Positions 38,460-51,300 of a DNA stretch of 64,000 bases are shown piece after piece. The stretch covers positions 6,138,001 through 6,202,000 of the forward strand of contig OU612067.1 in assembly GCA_914767715.1 (NCBI GenBank), written 5' to 3'. This stretch comes from Membranipora membranacea (Eukaryota > Bryozoa > Gymnolaemata > Cheilostomatida > Membraniporidae). Numbering within the stretch: the stretch's first letter is position 1; every line of letters starts with the position of its first letter. The notes beneath the pieces were generated by a model. It had not been told where the DNA came from and did not search any database. It saw only the letters and a program-made list of their open reading frames with translations. The translations under genes and the position numbers were made by a program.

Positions 38460-40759
38460 GGAAACCGTGTTGTACACATGAGCGTCATCATGTTGTTGAG
38501 TTTACTGGACGGTTTCATAAACTTGTTCCGCATGAATTTGCTCCTTACAATAATATGAAAATGAGGTTAGTGATTGATTCTTTTTACAAGTACTGTTTGC
38601 TGTGGAAAAAATGCCTTACTCTCAAATGCAGGCAGCTGTTGCAAGTGCTGTCGGATCATTTAGGAACTATATTGAGTCAATGATGTATTAAAACAAAAAA
38701 GATGAAGAAAATAGAACATTGATGGCTTTACAGGGTTGAAGGGTTTGCAAGGCTGTCATCTATGTGCTGTAAGGGAATTGTGCTGTACACATGTGCGTCC
38801 TCATGATACCGAGTTGACTGCGTAGATTCATAAACTGTTTCTGCTTGATTAACGATTCTACAATAATAGTAAGCTTGAGGTCAGTGGTTGTGTTGAGTGT
38901 TTCATCATTATTCGATAATGCGGGTAATCTAAAGTGGACAAGTAAAGATATTTAGTAATACTTCCGTGTATATAGAAGATTTAACCAAGTATATAAGTAC
39001 CCTTCAAAAGGTTTTGTCGTATATCCACCGATTGTAAGCCAAAAATAAGAGTGATTCGCACATCATAAAAAAATCAAAAATTAAATGATATAATGAGGGC
39101 CAACAGCTGTTACAAGAAACATATCTGTACAACTAACAGTATTTTTTAGTAAACATAGTTTGTGCAGTCAGTCTCCTTCTCATCACAGCGACATAGATAA
39201 GTGCTACCGCGATGGCTGTGGCAGCAACTCCTGTACCGAATTCTGCTCCTATTACAATAGGTTCAATCTGAGACTCTTCTATCATTGTGACACAGCATGT
39301 TGGATCCACTGTAGCTGCAAGTCAATGAATACTTACGCTTACGGTAATAAATGCGTGAATCGCACCCAAATTTTCCCCAAATTCTTTATGATCATAAGCA
39401 AGAGAAAATGTCATTTCTTTATTAAAACCTACAGAAAGACCAAAGCAATATATAGTATGGTAGCTAGTTTTGCAGTAGCTATTGGGCTGGTACAGCCCTA
39501 GGCTTTGAAACAGCAAGATAAGAAATGGGGCGATTTCTAACATTATACACGACTTTTGACCCAGAAGTGCTTTGAATATCTCCGCTGTTGAGTAGTGCAA
39601 ATCTACTGCAGAACTACCTGCCAGACTATTGCTTTGGTCCTTCTGTACACTTGAAAGATTACGGGGTAGATATTTCTGTCGCTGAGTTTTGTGATGCTCC
39701 ATGCTCATGCCGATAACTTTTTTCACATATGATATAGAATTATCTTTTTTAACTCTTACCAGGATGTGTTGAAACTTTACGTATAAAATGTTAGTATGAA
39801 TGCTTTGAGCACCATGATCCTAATGTTGATTTTAGGGCATATTTTAGGACAATTTTTGCCAGAGTGAGTGAGTGAGTGTACTCCGGGCCCGAACAATAAG
39901 AAAATCATAAAACTCAAACCAAAAACTCTTTTGAAACCTCTCACATGGCAACAAACTAGAGCAATAACCCATCTTCCGATCTCGCCATTCCTCAATTACA
40001 TAGACTTGCCATCTTGCCATAACCAGAGTAGCCATGTGTGGTGGATCTTCCACCACAGCTGAACATTCAAAATTTTATTTCTTAAATCCATGTATCATGT
40101 TAGCTGTCTTCCCATCTCATCATTTAAGTGACTTTTCTAATTTTATATATACTTATTTTTATATCCAAAGCTCCTATCAGGATTGTTCCCTTAGCAACTG
40201 TTCTTATATTCTGGTGAAATTCCATGACGATACTCAGTATTTTTCCACTGCCTGCCAGTGTCATATTACGGAATCATTGTTAGCCTAATACTATGCTTTT
40301 ATAACTAAACACGAGTGTAATCAAACCAGTTAACACTTTGTTAATACCTCGTCAACAGTAACCAATATAGTGCCATACTGAATTTCAACACACTGAAGTA
40401 AGTTCTTGAGTTCTGCCTGCTGGCAGACCTCCCTGCCTTGATATAATGTTGCCCTGTTTGTACTCTGTTGTTTAACTGTGGTCTCCTGTGGGTAGTAGGT
40501 AGAGGCCTAGTAATAACCCCCATTGCACCACTACAACCATTGACCTGAATTCCAGTTATAATTAGTCCAGCCCAGTTATCCTCCCAGCTATCTTGCACAG
40601 ATAGTTGTAACCCAGAACCATTCCCTCCCCCCATTTATCTCGCCGGATAAATAAGGTAATATTTTGTCAAAATCCCACCCCCCCCCCCATTTATCTTACC
40701 AGATAAACGAGGCTATTCCTTTTTACCTATATCTCCCTCCCTCCCCAAAGTCAGGTCAA

Positions 40760-40920
40760 TACTGTTCCTAGTAAGATAGAGTAGACGTACTTGTGTTATT
40801 TCCAGACAAGATAGAGTCGGCCTACTCGTTATTTATTCCCAGGCAAGAGAGAGTAGACGTACTCGTAACATTCCCACTAAGATAGAGTAGGCGTACTCGT
40901 TATAGAGAGTTGGCGTACTC
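40760..40920. repeat. Minisatellite-like tandem repeat
   Basis: About five imperfect units of 20 to 50 bases share the core AGATAGAGTAGRCGTACTCG, ending with TTGGCGTACTC near 40920. Unit length varies. Confidence 0.65.
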
Positions 40921-42084
40921 AGTATAAATAGGCAATGTGTGTGGTTGCAGTGGGGGGTATCGCAGCCTTAGGGTAACCCCCTTAAAATCCTCTACACATG
41001 CCCCAAAAAATATTGCTTGATGACGCTAAGGCCACTCAAAATTAATACCTTGATCTAGATGAGCGCCAGTCACATTGTCAGAGCCCTGATAAAATCAAAA
41101 TACCGCCAGACGTCAGTTGAAAATAGTAATAGAATAAAATATTTTACCCCCTGGTCAATTAACCAAGTAAAATATAAAACATATACCCCTAAACGCCTGT
41201 CAATTCCCTATATGTATGCACATGATATATAATTTTATTACCTATGGTGAGTGGGGACTCAATATGGATGAAGAGAAGAGAACAAAAATTATAATATGAC
41301 AAAACTTTCTCTACAATTTTGTCTTTCTTCTTCATTGTCCATCGTGTATTTTACAATGAATTCTGATTGGCAAATTAAAAGTGTGTTTGACCAATGAGAG
41401 GCGACCTAACATCTTTTGAAATAATCAAACTTGACTCATAGCAGGGTAGAAGGCGTGGCTTGCTACTCTTGTGTAATTGGCTACTTATATGTACACAAAC
41501 ATTCTGAAAGCACACGCATATCAGGCAGCCTAAAGAACTGTTGATAACATAATGCCTTATACTAGCCTTAGTGCTCAGATGGCTTGCAATGTGAGTTAGT
41601 GGCATTATATTATCAAACACTCATGAGGTGGCAGGGTCAACCATTTGTGTATGTGGGAGAAAATAAAAAAAATTTGCAGCCACTTGAGTTCAAGGTATAT
41701 AGATAAAATAGAAAAAATATTTTAACTCCAGCTGTTTTATTGGGCTAAAAAGCAAGTTTTATTATACCATTCCTAAACCCGGTGTTGTAGAAATGCATCC
41801 ATTTCTAATTATCATTCACTACCAAATATTGACCTCCCAACAGCAGAACTCAACTTGGTGATCAAAAATAAAAGATTGTTGGTGTCAATCGCTAATCATC
41901 CAGGGCCAAAATGTAATTTTAATTGAACAATAATCTAGAATGCACTCAATGGGCGTAAACCCCAACACATTTCTAGGGAACCAACGGCTTGCCAAGGACT
42001 TGGAAGTTTGGTAATCAATTACCTCAGAGCACTCTGTCATACAATGGATTCATGCAAGTCCGCATTCCACTACCCAGTGTTTAA

Positions 42085-42634
42085 AGCTGAGGCCACACGA
42101 TGCTGTTTTCTCACGATTCGTATAAATTATTCACGAATTAGGGATTCTCACGATTTCGTGAAACGTTGTATGTTCACGATGCACGAATCCGAATCGTATA
42201 AATTTTCACGAAATGTTATCTGATTGGCTGTCAGATTTGATTGATTGGCTGTCAGTTTTGATTGATAAGTCAAGGCCATATCTATGTAAACAACTACCGT
42301 TAAAAAGATGGAATGGATGATCAATGTGGAGCTTTTCATTGATTTGGACCTGGAGCAAGAGGGAGAAGGGATACAATGACTAATGGTGTATCAAATTGAA
42401 TAAACCTGAGGAGATAGTTGAGTCTAAGCATATCCAGAAGCTGAATCACTGGACTGGTTGGTATAATAAACAAGAAGAAACAGCTTCTCCTTGGTTTAAT
42501 TTTTTAGTTATCACTGTAGGTCTATGGTTTAGATTGGCTGAGGGAGATTACAGTAGGATTACACCCATAAATCATTAGTACGAAATTTAATTTGCAACAA
42601 TTAGTGGAAATTTGCACGAGGCGTGTGGCCTTAG
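42085..42634. mobile_element. Inverted-repeat element, about 550 bases
   Basis: The left end GCTGAGGCCACACGATGC pairs with the right end GCACGAGGCGTGTGGCCTTAGC in inverted order. The left part is rich in CACGATTCGT and CACGAATT motifs that can pair with each other. No transposase is visible and I could not settle the target duplication, so the superfamily is open. Confidence 0.6.
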
Positions 42635-43338
42635 CATAAGTCCGCTCAGCACTCAGGTAGTTCAAATATATTAGATTTTAACTAGAAAATGTTTTGTTTG
42701 CCTTGTATATAATTTTTTGCACAACCATTGTATTCCAGCTCATATATATGAAACCATGTCACTTGACATGGCATTCTTGGTTAATTTTGCGTACACTAGC
42801 GAAAGTAACTTATGCATTCACCAATATGGAAGTATGGATAAACCTCTATGTTGCCACAATTATGAAAACATGTTTCTAAACCTACCATATGAAACCCATC
42901 AAAATGTGGTGAACTTACCATACAGTGTAGATCCAATATCAGAATTGGTTGTGGTGTAAGGCTCTATCATTGCTCCTTGTGTAGTGGGAGTAGTGGTAGG
43001 TCTAGACTTAGCAGTAGTTGTAGTTATTGGTGTAGCGGCAGTTCTATTTTTTGTCATGGCTGTTGAGGTTGACGACACCACTGGAGTTGCTTAAGCACCA
43101 AAACAATAGTAAGGGAGCATTTCATCGTAATATTCTCAAGAGACATGCAAGTTACCCAAAAACATGGCACAAATATTTAGTTCCAATTTACCTTTTTTTT
43201 TCCAAAATATGAGCTATTCTATTGAGTTCTTCCGCACTAACCCCAATGAAACGAGGCATGAAGATTTTCATATTCTGTAAGCAGGAAAACCTAATATAGG
43301 CCTAGTTGTTGAGACTTTACATAATTGATAGTACTGTC

Positions 43339-43752
43339 CAGGGGCGTATATTCTAAAAAATTTCACTCACTGACTTTTCAGAGATGAGCATAGTTATCGG
43401 GCGCAGCCCGATCCACACGCCGTAGGCGTGGCGGGGAGGGTGTGGGAGGGGCGCTTAAGCGCCCTCCCACCACGGAAATTTTTGCATATCGGTAGCAAAA
43501 TAGGGCAAGCAGAGAGGTATTTCAATAGCTCACTGAGCTGTTGGGTACTTTCAGAAAACAACTCAATAGCAGTAGAAGATTACGGTAAAAATGCTCCAGT
43601 TATAAAGCACCCATTTGAAAAAAAACTGACCGTGATGGGATTCAACCCACAACAATCTCATTAACAGTGATTATAAAGCGGACACTCTACACACTGAGCT
43701 ATTCAGCCACTCACGGATATCCGTGGGCCGTGAGTGCTAATATACGCCACTG
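43339..43752. mobile_element. hAT-like MITE with tRNA-like internal region
   Basis: The ends are inverted repeats CAGGGGCGTATATT and CAGTGGCGTATATT. They are flanked by the 8-base direct repeat GTACTGTC at 43331-43338 and 43753-43760. CAG-type ends with GGCG and an 8-base target duplication are hallmarks of hAT elements (family knowledge). The 414-base element contains a strong hairpin around GGGCGCTTAAGCGCCC and no transposase frame. It lies in the CUB2-stalk intron of pseudogene H. Confidence 0.85.
43622..43709 (-). pseudogene. tRNA-like sequence inside the hAT-like element
   Basis: On the minus strand TAGCTCAGTGTGTAGAG resembles a tRNA A box and D arm, and GGTTGAATCCC resembles a B box and T arm at the right distance, followed by a T run. 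The anticodon arm is not regular, so this is a degenerate tRNA or a tRNA-derived piece rather than a working gene. Confidence 0.5.
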
Positions 43753-46040
43753 GTACTGTCCACAGTAAACTTTTAGTTATTTATATAATATTTCCTAATA
43801 TGTATCTTGGTAACACTCACCTTGATACTCAAAAGAAAAGATCCAGAAACGTTATGATTTGTCTGGAGCCCAAATGTAATATTTCCAGTGCTAGCTGTCA
43901 GATCCCACCTCTTTTGATGTGTATTCATGCATATTTTTGTTATGTCTTGGCCGTTGATAATTGTAAGCTTATCCTCGCAATCACTTGGATTCTTCAAGCC
44001 ATTGTTCAGAACTATGAAGGTGAAGGTTGTTCCAGGCTGTATTCTAGTCAGTGTAAGTGTTGAGTTAATATCTCTCAAGTATAGTTGCCTGCCTGTGTGG
44101 CTAATGATATAGCCCTGGCTTAATGCATCATAAGTCCGATCTTGATTTCTACCACCAAAGTCGATGGGTGTTCGCACCGAAATTATTGACACACTCATAA
44201 GAAATTAAAAAGAGCTAAAAAGAGATATATTTTGGTGGTTGAATGGATCCGGGATAAACTTGAAATCATAGGTAAAGTTATTTTAAATGATTATTGAGAT
44301 GTCATTCTAAGATATCATGTCTGCCCTCAATTCTCAAACTATTTTAAACACTGGGGCAATGTTTAAGTTATCAATTTTAGACGATAGGTAAAGATGAATG
44401 TTGTTCCAGGCTAGTACCTAGTCAATTAAAGCGCTGAGTTTAGATTTTCCGTATATTTGGCTACCTGTGTGGCTCAAAATTAAGCCCAGTCAGAATGCTT
44501 CATATGTCCAAGTTTGATTACTACTGCGAAAATCGATGTGTGTACTGGAAAACGATTTACAGACACCAAAGTTGGAAGAACAATTGAGTGATTAAGTGGA
44601 GATATAATATGGCAGAATAGATGCCAAGATAAAAAACCAGTTAATGTTCATGCTATATTATCTTTGCCTGCGCCTCTGTTAGTGCCATTATGATTGACAA
44701 TCGAATGCCTCCAACTTCGTCCTGAGCAAAATTTGAGCTTATAGGCCATAGAGCAAATTTTTGTTCTTATTGAGCATATCGAGGATTGATGATGACTTTC
44801 GGAAATATTTTCGTACAACAGGCTATGCTCTGATAGACTTCAATGATTAGGATCAATTATTCATATATCTATCTATATTTCCATATCTTCAAACGGCTTT
44901 GTGACATAGTCCTCAAGAGTTTCTGAACTTCAGAAAAATAAACCATGTATGCTGGGGCTGATATGATTGATGATGAATGCCCCCTTCAGTTGGACCCCAT
45001 CCAACCATCAAATTTTACCTCGTCACCTGTGTAGGTGGCTATCAAGTAGGCATTGAAGCTTCCATCTGCACTAAAATGGAATCCCAGTGTACCAACCGTA
45101 GGGCGTAGACTATGTATATGGTAACAATTGTTTGATAGTTTGTTGTTGAATAATATACATTCCGATTATTATTATCTTTTTCGTCATCTTGATTGAAATA
45201 TTTGTTTGTTTTTTCTCCTTGGCTGATTTTGTGAAACATTCTGATCGAATGAATATTATGCCAATAAAGTAAGAAAAAGAAAAAAAGAGTTGCCAGGTTT
45301 CGATTTGGCACATCAAACGAAGTTGCCCACTTTCAATTCGCATGGAATGTTTATTGTTTTCATGATGACGAAGCTTTAAAAAAATCTGCCAAGGCCGGGT
45401 TCTGTACATGGGCCTCTCCGACATAGTCTTAGATACATACCGTTAGCCACACTACTTCAGCAAACACTTACAGAAAGCAAAATGAGGGAAAACAAACCGA
45501 TATTGAACTAATCCTGAAATCAATGCATGGAAACGTAGTGTATGACTTTTCCACTTCCCTTCCCCCACATTTATTATTTCTGTTGTGCTTCATTCAGATA
45601 TAAGAGCTACCACAAAAATATTTTGTAGTGATTTTAGATGAACTTGCTATGGAGAATTGTCTGCCAATTTTAATGACTCTACGATATCTTGAAAGAACTT
45701 CACCTGTGTACCTCACTCTAAAGTTTGACCACTAGTTGATGAACTAAAAACATTCCGAATCACTGTCCTATTTCCCCTTCCTCCACAGAATGAGTTATCT
45801 GTGTTGTTCTGGTTGATCCAGAAAAAAGAGCCAGCAAAGTGACATTTCTTGTTGCTACTAGGTGAAGTTGATATGAAGAATAGCCCATCTACTTTAATTT
45901 CTAACGCCACTGGGTTGTTCACCACCAGACTGACTGTGCAGGTACCGTTAGTATCCGGTGGGTTGTTTGGGTAGTTTTGAAATCTAATATATCCATGATA
46001 TGATGATAAATGTATTGTCGTTGTCTGTCTGCGCACATCA

Positions 46041-48352
46041 CTGTAACAAGTATAAAAGTCGAAAATACTGGAACGAACATTGAAACACGCACATATTGTA
46101 TCAATGGGAGAGCAACTCCCCAAAATAATTGTGTTATTTATGAAAGGACCAGCAATCATATTAACTGCCCTGTATGAATGATACTTGTCAGAATCAATTT
46201 TTTGATTTCATCTTTTGCATTTCAAAAAGCATGTTATGAAATGATATCTATTTTTGTTCTTGATTACACAAGCTTTCCTTTTTTTCTCTTTTCCTTTTCC
46301 TTTTTTTTTCGGCACTATTCGGAAAACATTCCACTACTGGAATGAAATAGACTGCCAATAAAAGTGTAAAAAAAAAAGAAAAAAAAAAGGTAATTCTGTA
46401 TTCCTATAACCACGTGTGCTCCACATTGTTGACGATAACCACAACGGAGCATATTGTACTTAACAACAATCACTAAAAAAGTAACATTCATGCCCTCAAT
46501 TTCTTAATATCCTACAAAAGAATCAATGAAACATCGCTTTAGATAATAACATATTTCACATATACACTTTCTTTTTTGTGCACTAGCCTTATCTCGGCGG
46601 CCAAAAAAATGTAAAAAGAGTCGCAGAGATAAGGGTGTGATATGATATCGTATAAGTTGATCGGAGATAAATTGAGCACCTTACCCTTGCATTCGGCATG
46701 AATGATTGATGTCCCTGTCACAGGCACGATATTAAAACTAACCATACCATCTGATACTGGTGAGCAAGTTCCATAAAACTGTTTTTCCCCTCAACGTTGG
46801 GTCCAGTCTACATCAGGGAAAGGGGACACTCTTCCTCGCACCCTCCCTGTCTACATTCATTCCACAATTCCATAAAAGGATCTGTTATGTACAAGTTATC
46901 CACCCCTATCGCAGTAAAAAACAACTCCTGATTTCTAGCCCATCGCTTGTTGTCTGGTTCATTCAGCTTGAGTTAGGAAAAAATAAAAGTTTTTGATTTA
47001 AGATATTTTGAAATTCCAGATTTTCTTCTTCAATACCTTCTAACACTTGTGGTAAGCAAATGAATTGTTAACTGCACTGACTAAAACTAATAAACTGATT
47101 GTAGAGTTTCCTGAAGACATTAATTAATTAAAGAAAGATCCGTACAATTTGAAACATTGTTGGTAGCTCAGTAGCCAATCCAGACTTTAAATCATCTTGC
47201 TGCTTAGTAAGAAACAGAAGAATGGGCTGCCCCTTAAGAGGGACGCAAGGTGCCCTTTATCCTCATACTGAGAATGTCATACATCCAAGAAAACTAGAAT
47301 GCATCCTAGATTTGAGGTCATGAAAGACCTCCTGAACTGGGTGTGCAACAAGCTGCCAAAACCTAAACTCAGCCAATAGGCCAATAGGCCGAGAAGCAAT
47401 ATTATCTGAAAGCAATATTTCATTAGATGAGCGCTTCCCTCTCCTTTTTGTAACACCAGAAGCAAATTTATCATCTTCATTAATATGTGCAGTTTGGCAT
47501 ATGAGAGCTAAGCAAGCTATAGGCAGCTTGGTTGTGTGAATCCTGTGACTCACCCACGGGACATAAATCTAAAGAATGATGACCAACCTTAGCTCGTAGT
47601 GAAGGAGTGTTCAAATCAGGGTAGAAAACACAAAAGAGGAAATATGTTCACAGTTTGATTTGTTCAATACAAACTATTTATTTGAACACTTTAAATAACA
47701 AAACAGAAACTGCTAAATGTCAAACAAAATGTATCCAGCTGGAGCACTAATAGCCTCAAAACAAAGAAAAGCAGGAAGTAAGTATCAGATATCTGTAACA
47801 CTTACATAAAACAAAGGGGAATTATACTCCACTATCAGCCAGTCCCCGTCAGTTTTTGCATACTTTGTTTGTTCATAATGTAAATACCACTAAAGACTGG
47901 ACAGCATTGACAGCTAAAGGCTTGTTATATGAATTGAATGACACATAGCAATTTTCGATCAATGCTCGATCAAATATCATAAGATGTGAACAGGATATGG
48001 TACACAAGAAACAATTAAACATCCACAAAACAATTTTCTAACATCTGATAAAAAAAACATCTGACTTTGGTACGAGGGGCGAGATAAGTTAACATAATGG
48101 TAAGTCAAGAGATACCCGTGAAATCAGAAGAATAATATTGCAAATTATAAAAAAAGCTGTTAAAATATTTCAAAATTTAAAAATATCTTACAATATCACC
48201 TCAACCTATGAGTAAACCAAGAACATACACACCTTGTATTTTTTAGCAGAGAGGGAGAAAAAATAACATTTTTTCTGATTACCTTGGCGCCCTTGAAAAA
48301 TATTATTGGATAAGGCATACGGTCAATTTCAGATTTGTGTCTGTCATGGTCT
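46041..48352. other. Intergenic region between G and H
   Basis: No supported gene. It contains a pyrimidine-rich tract at about 46270-46310, an A-rich tract at about 46365-46391 and one copy of a dispersed repeat at about 47205-47360. A minus-strand open frame of 96 codons at 47263-47553 overlaps the repeat and has no recognised domain. Confidence 0.5.
47205..47360. repeat. Dispersed repeat, copy 1
   Basis: Shares GAGGGACGCAAGGTGCCCT, TCCTCATACTG and AATGCATCCTAGA in the same order and strand with 49256-49405. The unit is at least 150 bases and its ends are not clear. Confidence 0.7.
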
Positions 48353-51300
48353 TTATGTCCCATAAAGATCATTATCTATCAATTCAGCTGTCTCCGTGGG
48401 GTTCTCTGTCCTATAGGTACACTTGTTCTCAGCTAGAATGGGTGAATATCTATCCTCTATTGTCTCCTCATATTGCATCCTTAAAGAGAAATCATTTGGT
48501 TTGGGTTAGTGGTTTCAAGAGAGCCTGAGATCAAATCTTTTGGACAAGGATTTTTACTCCATAGTCGAACTGACCATAGATCTACAGCTGCAACCGGTTT
48601 TTTTAAAGAGTGCCTTATTAAGAAGCTTTATTAATAACTGATAAAAAAAGTCAATATTCCGCCTGAATCTTGAAATCAGGCGCATTTCACACCAGGCAAT
48701 AGTAGAAAATCGTATTGTTGATTTTTCACCAAGACTCACAACAAATTTCATTGATATATCTCTCACAGCTGATTGTGGCAATGGGAGGTTAACAACCATA
48801 TTTTTATTATAAGATCTTTGACCTCTCACCTTCTGATGGTTTCCATATTTGAGTACTCAATCTCATCTATCTCCTGACTTACAGCAGCGCCATCCTCCCC
48901 GTTTATACTATCAATGTTACCATAGAGACTCTGCCCATTTTCACACTGTATGGAGGGTTCAGCCTCACTGTCACCATTCATATTAGAATACTGAGCCTCC
49001 TCTGGGTAGATTGTGGATGAACACCTGGATCGGAGGTCGTGGGGTTTGGATGATCGGGATGTGGCCGGATTCTCCAGTGTGAAATACTGATTCTCAAACA
49101 CGGCAGCTGATTCTGGCTGACCTGTAAACAAGGAAGAGTTCATTCTCTAAAACTTTTGTTGGAGATCAGGCCTGGAGGCTGAAAGTTACAACTGTGTCAG
49201 TAAAAATGTTCTGACACCACATGTGGACAAGATAGACATGATGAAAATTTGCTGTTTAGTAAGAAACAGAAGATTGGGCTGCCCCTAAAGAGGGACGCAA
49301 GGTGCCCTAAATCCTCATACTGGGAATGTGATACATCCTAGAAAACAAAAATGCATCCTAGAGGTGAGGCCATAGAAGTCCTCCTAAACGTGGGTGTGCA
49401 GCGATCTACTTTTGGAGGGTCTGATTCTATGAGTTTGCCCACATTAGCCAAAATCAAACAAGATGTTTCAAATAATTAGTAAATCCACTTACTGTGATTT
49501 GTGTTGCTGACTTGTGACTGCGCCGACCTTAGAACGTCTTCTGGCAGATCATATATGTCCATATTTGTATCAGGTTGTGATGGGGTTAACCTAAAAATAT
49601 GTAATGATAGGAACCTGCACCTCACAAAAATCTGCCATTGTGGAATAAAGGATTTTATATTACAGAGAGCAGAATATCAGCATAAAACAACTGGTAATAC
49701 ATTTGAAAAGATAACTGACATACAAAGAATATTATTTTCGCTATAAGAGGCTGACTATTGATGGACAGAGTCAATCAGAGCTGATCTGAGCTGATCTGAG
49801 CTCTTTACGATGGCCAAAGCTGGTAGAGCGATCATTGAAGTTATAACAGACGCTTTATGAAAGATACACGAAAAAACCTTCATACCACTAGTGGTAGTTA
49901 GGGCTCCGATTTTAGGCAGGCTCATAGTGTAGTAACAAAAAGGTATGCTCGATTATCTGAAAACAACAAATGTTTTGTTAAATTACTAACAGCACGTACC
50001 TGTCCTTCTGCGTGGCACTTTTCCTGCGTTTGCAAACGACATAAAATATGGAGGAGGCAACAACCAAAATAGTCACTCCGACAACAGGACCTATAATCTT
50101 TCCACTGCTGTCTTCAACAGCGCTCATTTCCTCACTGCCCACGCCTATCAAATATAAAACAAGGTTAGGATAATCCTTGTCACACAGCCACTTTTTTTGT
50201 ATTGGGTTGTACCCCTCAAATAAAAATAAGGAGCCGAATGAGAAGGCTAGGTTAGGATAATGTTTAAAATCTAAGTAAAAAAAAATCAAAATTTAATTTT
50301 TGGTTTTCCTCCAAACTCTGTTTTCTCTAGCCCTCTACAATCTGCAGTGTTACAGGCTTCTCAACAGATAGAGATGACAATCAAAACGAACAACTTTGGC
50401 TCTGAGCATGAACAATAAACTAAGAATACACCCATATGACACTCATATCCACAGCACTCCTAGGGCACGCCTGCCAATGATTCGCAAGCTCGGTAACAGA
50501 TTTCCCCATACAGCAATACATAATAGCAATTTATATGTCATCTTCCTTAAAAATTTATGGATGTTTGTGAGTCTGCTATTAACTACCCACAGTGGCGCAT
50601 TTGCATCCTGCTCAGCCAAGTCCCAGTTAAGTGTCAATATTTAATAATTTTAACAAAAAATTCTGTCTTGTATACAGCTATATAAGCTTTTACCTTGCAT
50701 GAACTTGGTAGTCCAACTCATTTATATGCATGTGGCGTGTGGGAGGCATGGTTGGTTGGTTGGTTTACATCACTGAGGGGTCACTTGAATTGCACATTCA
50801 CATTCATGGTAACAATTAAACATCCCTGCTGCTACCATGAGCTGGAATCCAACCATCGTGCAAACATTTTTATAAGTTTATACTGCATGCAACCCATCAA
50901 AACATGCTGAACCTACCATGCATTGCAGATTCAACATCAGAATTGGATGTTGTGTTAGGCTCTATCATTGTAGTTGATGACAAAGTGAGGGTTGTCAGGG
51001 TTGATGTAGTAGTTGTTGAAGTTGTTGGTGTAGTGATTGTTGAAGCTCTTGGTGTAGCGGTGGTAGTGGTACTTCTAGATTTAGCGGTAGTTGTAGTTAT
51101 TGGTGTAGCGGTGGTAGTGGTAGCTCTTGTTGTAGTGGTGGTTGAAGTTTTTGGTGTAGTGGAAATTGTTCTTTTTGTCATAGCTGTTGAGGTTGACATT
51201 ACCACTGGAGTTGCTAATTCACAAAACAATAGACAGGGAGAGGTTCATTGTAATAAGACTGGGCATGGGTTACTTTCAATCTCTAATGTGTATTTTTCTA

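Larger units (their letters stand above)
39315..42918. other. Expanded interval inside pseudogene H
   Basis: No supported exon lies between the stalk and membrane exons of H. The interval holds a C run at about 40678-40689, a minisatellite at about 40760-40920 and an inverted-repeat element at about 42085-42634. Short open frames here show no recognisable product. Confidence 0.5.
38460..46040 (-). pseudogene. Receptor H: decayed paralog of F, stretched by insertions
   Basis: Parts in order: CUB1 46040-45704, CUB1 fragment about 45110-45010, CUB2 fragment about 44550-44390, CUB2 44176-43821, Thr-rich stalk 43089-42919, membrane exon 39314 to about 39160, tail exons 38857-38732 and about 38545-38460. 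Breaks: a 2-base shift near the CUB1 start, loss of some 50 bases near its end with TGA after SGQTLE, AG changed to GG at the CUB2 acceptor, one base lost near the CUB2 end (SFLLSIKV for SFLFEYQG), loss of the membrane-exon donor, loss of the last acceptor and TAA in the last tail exon. No signal exon was found. The layout matches F, including the inner pair of CUB fragments, so I read all pieces as one gene; the join across 39.3-42.9 kb is inference. Confidence 0.65.

Noticed and set aside
39322-40288. Several short open frames on both strands
   Set aside because: No homology, no splice support and they sit inside the expanded, decayed interval of H.
46539-46745. Possible signal exon for H (starts MVSFNIVPVTG)
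   Set aside because: It has a donor-like GTAAGG, but the peptide lacks a clear hydrophobic core, so it was not included in H.
47263-47553. Open frame of 96 codons, minus strand
   Set aside because: It overlaps a dispersed repeat and has no recognised product; could be a relic of a transposon but I cannot show it.
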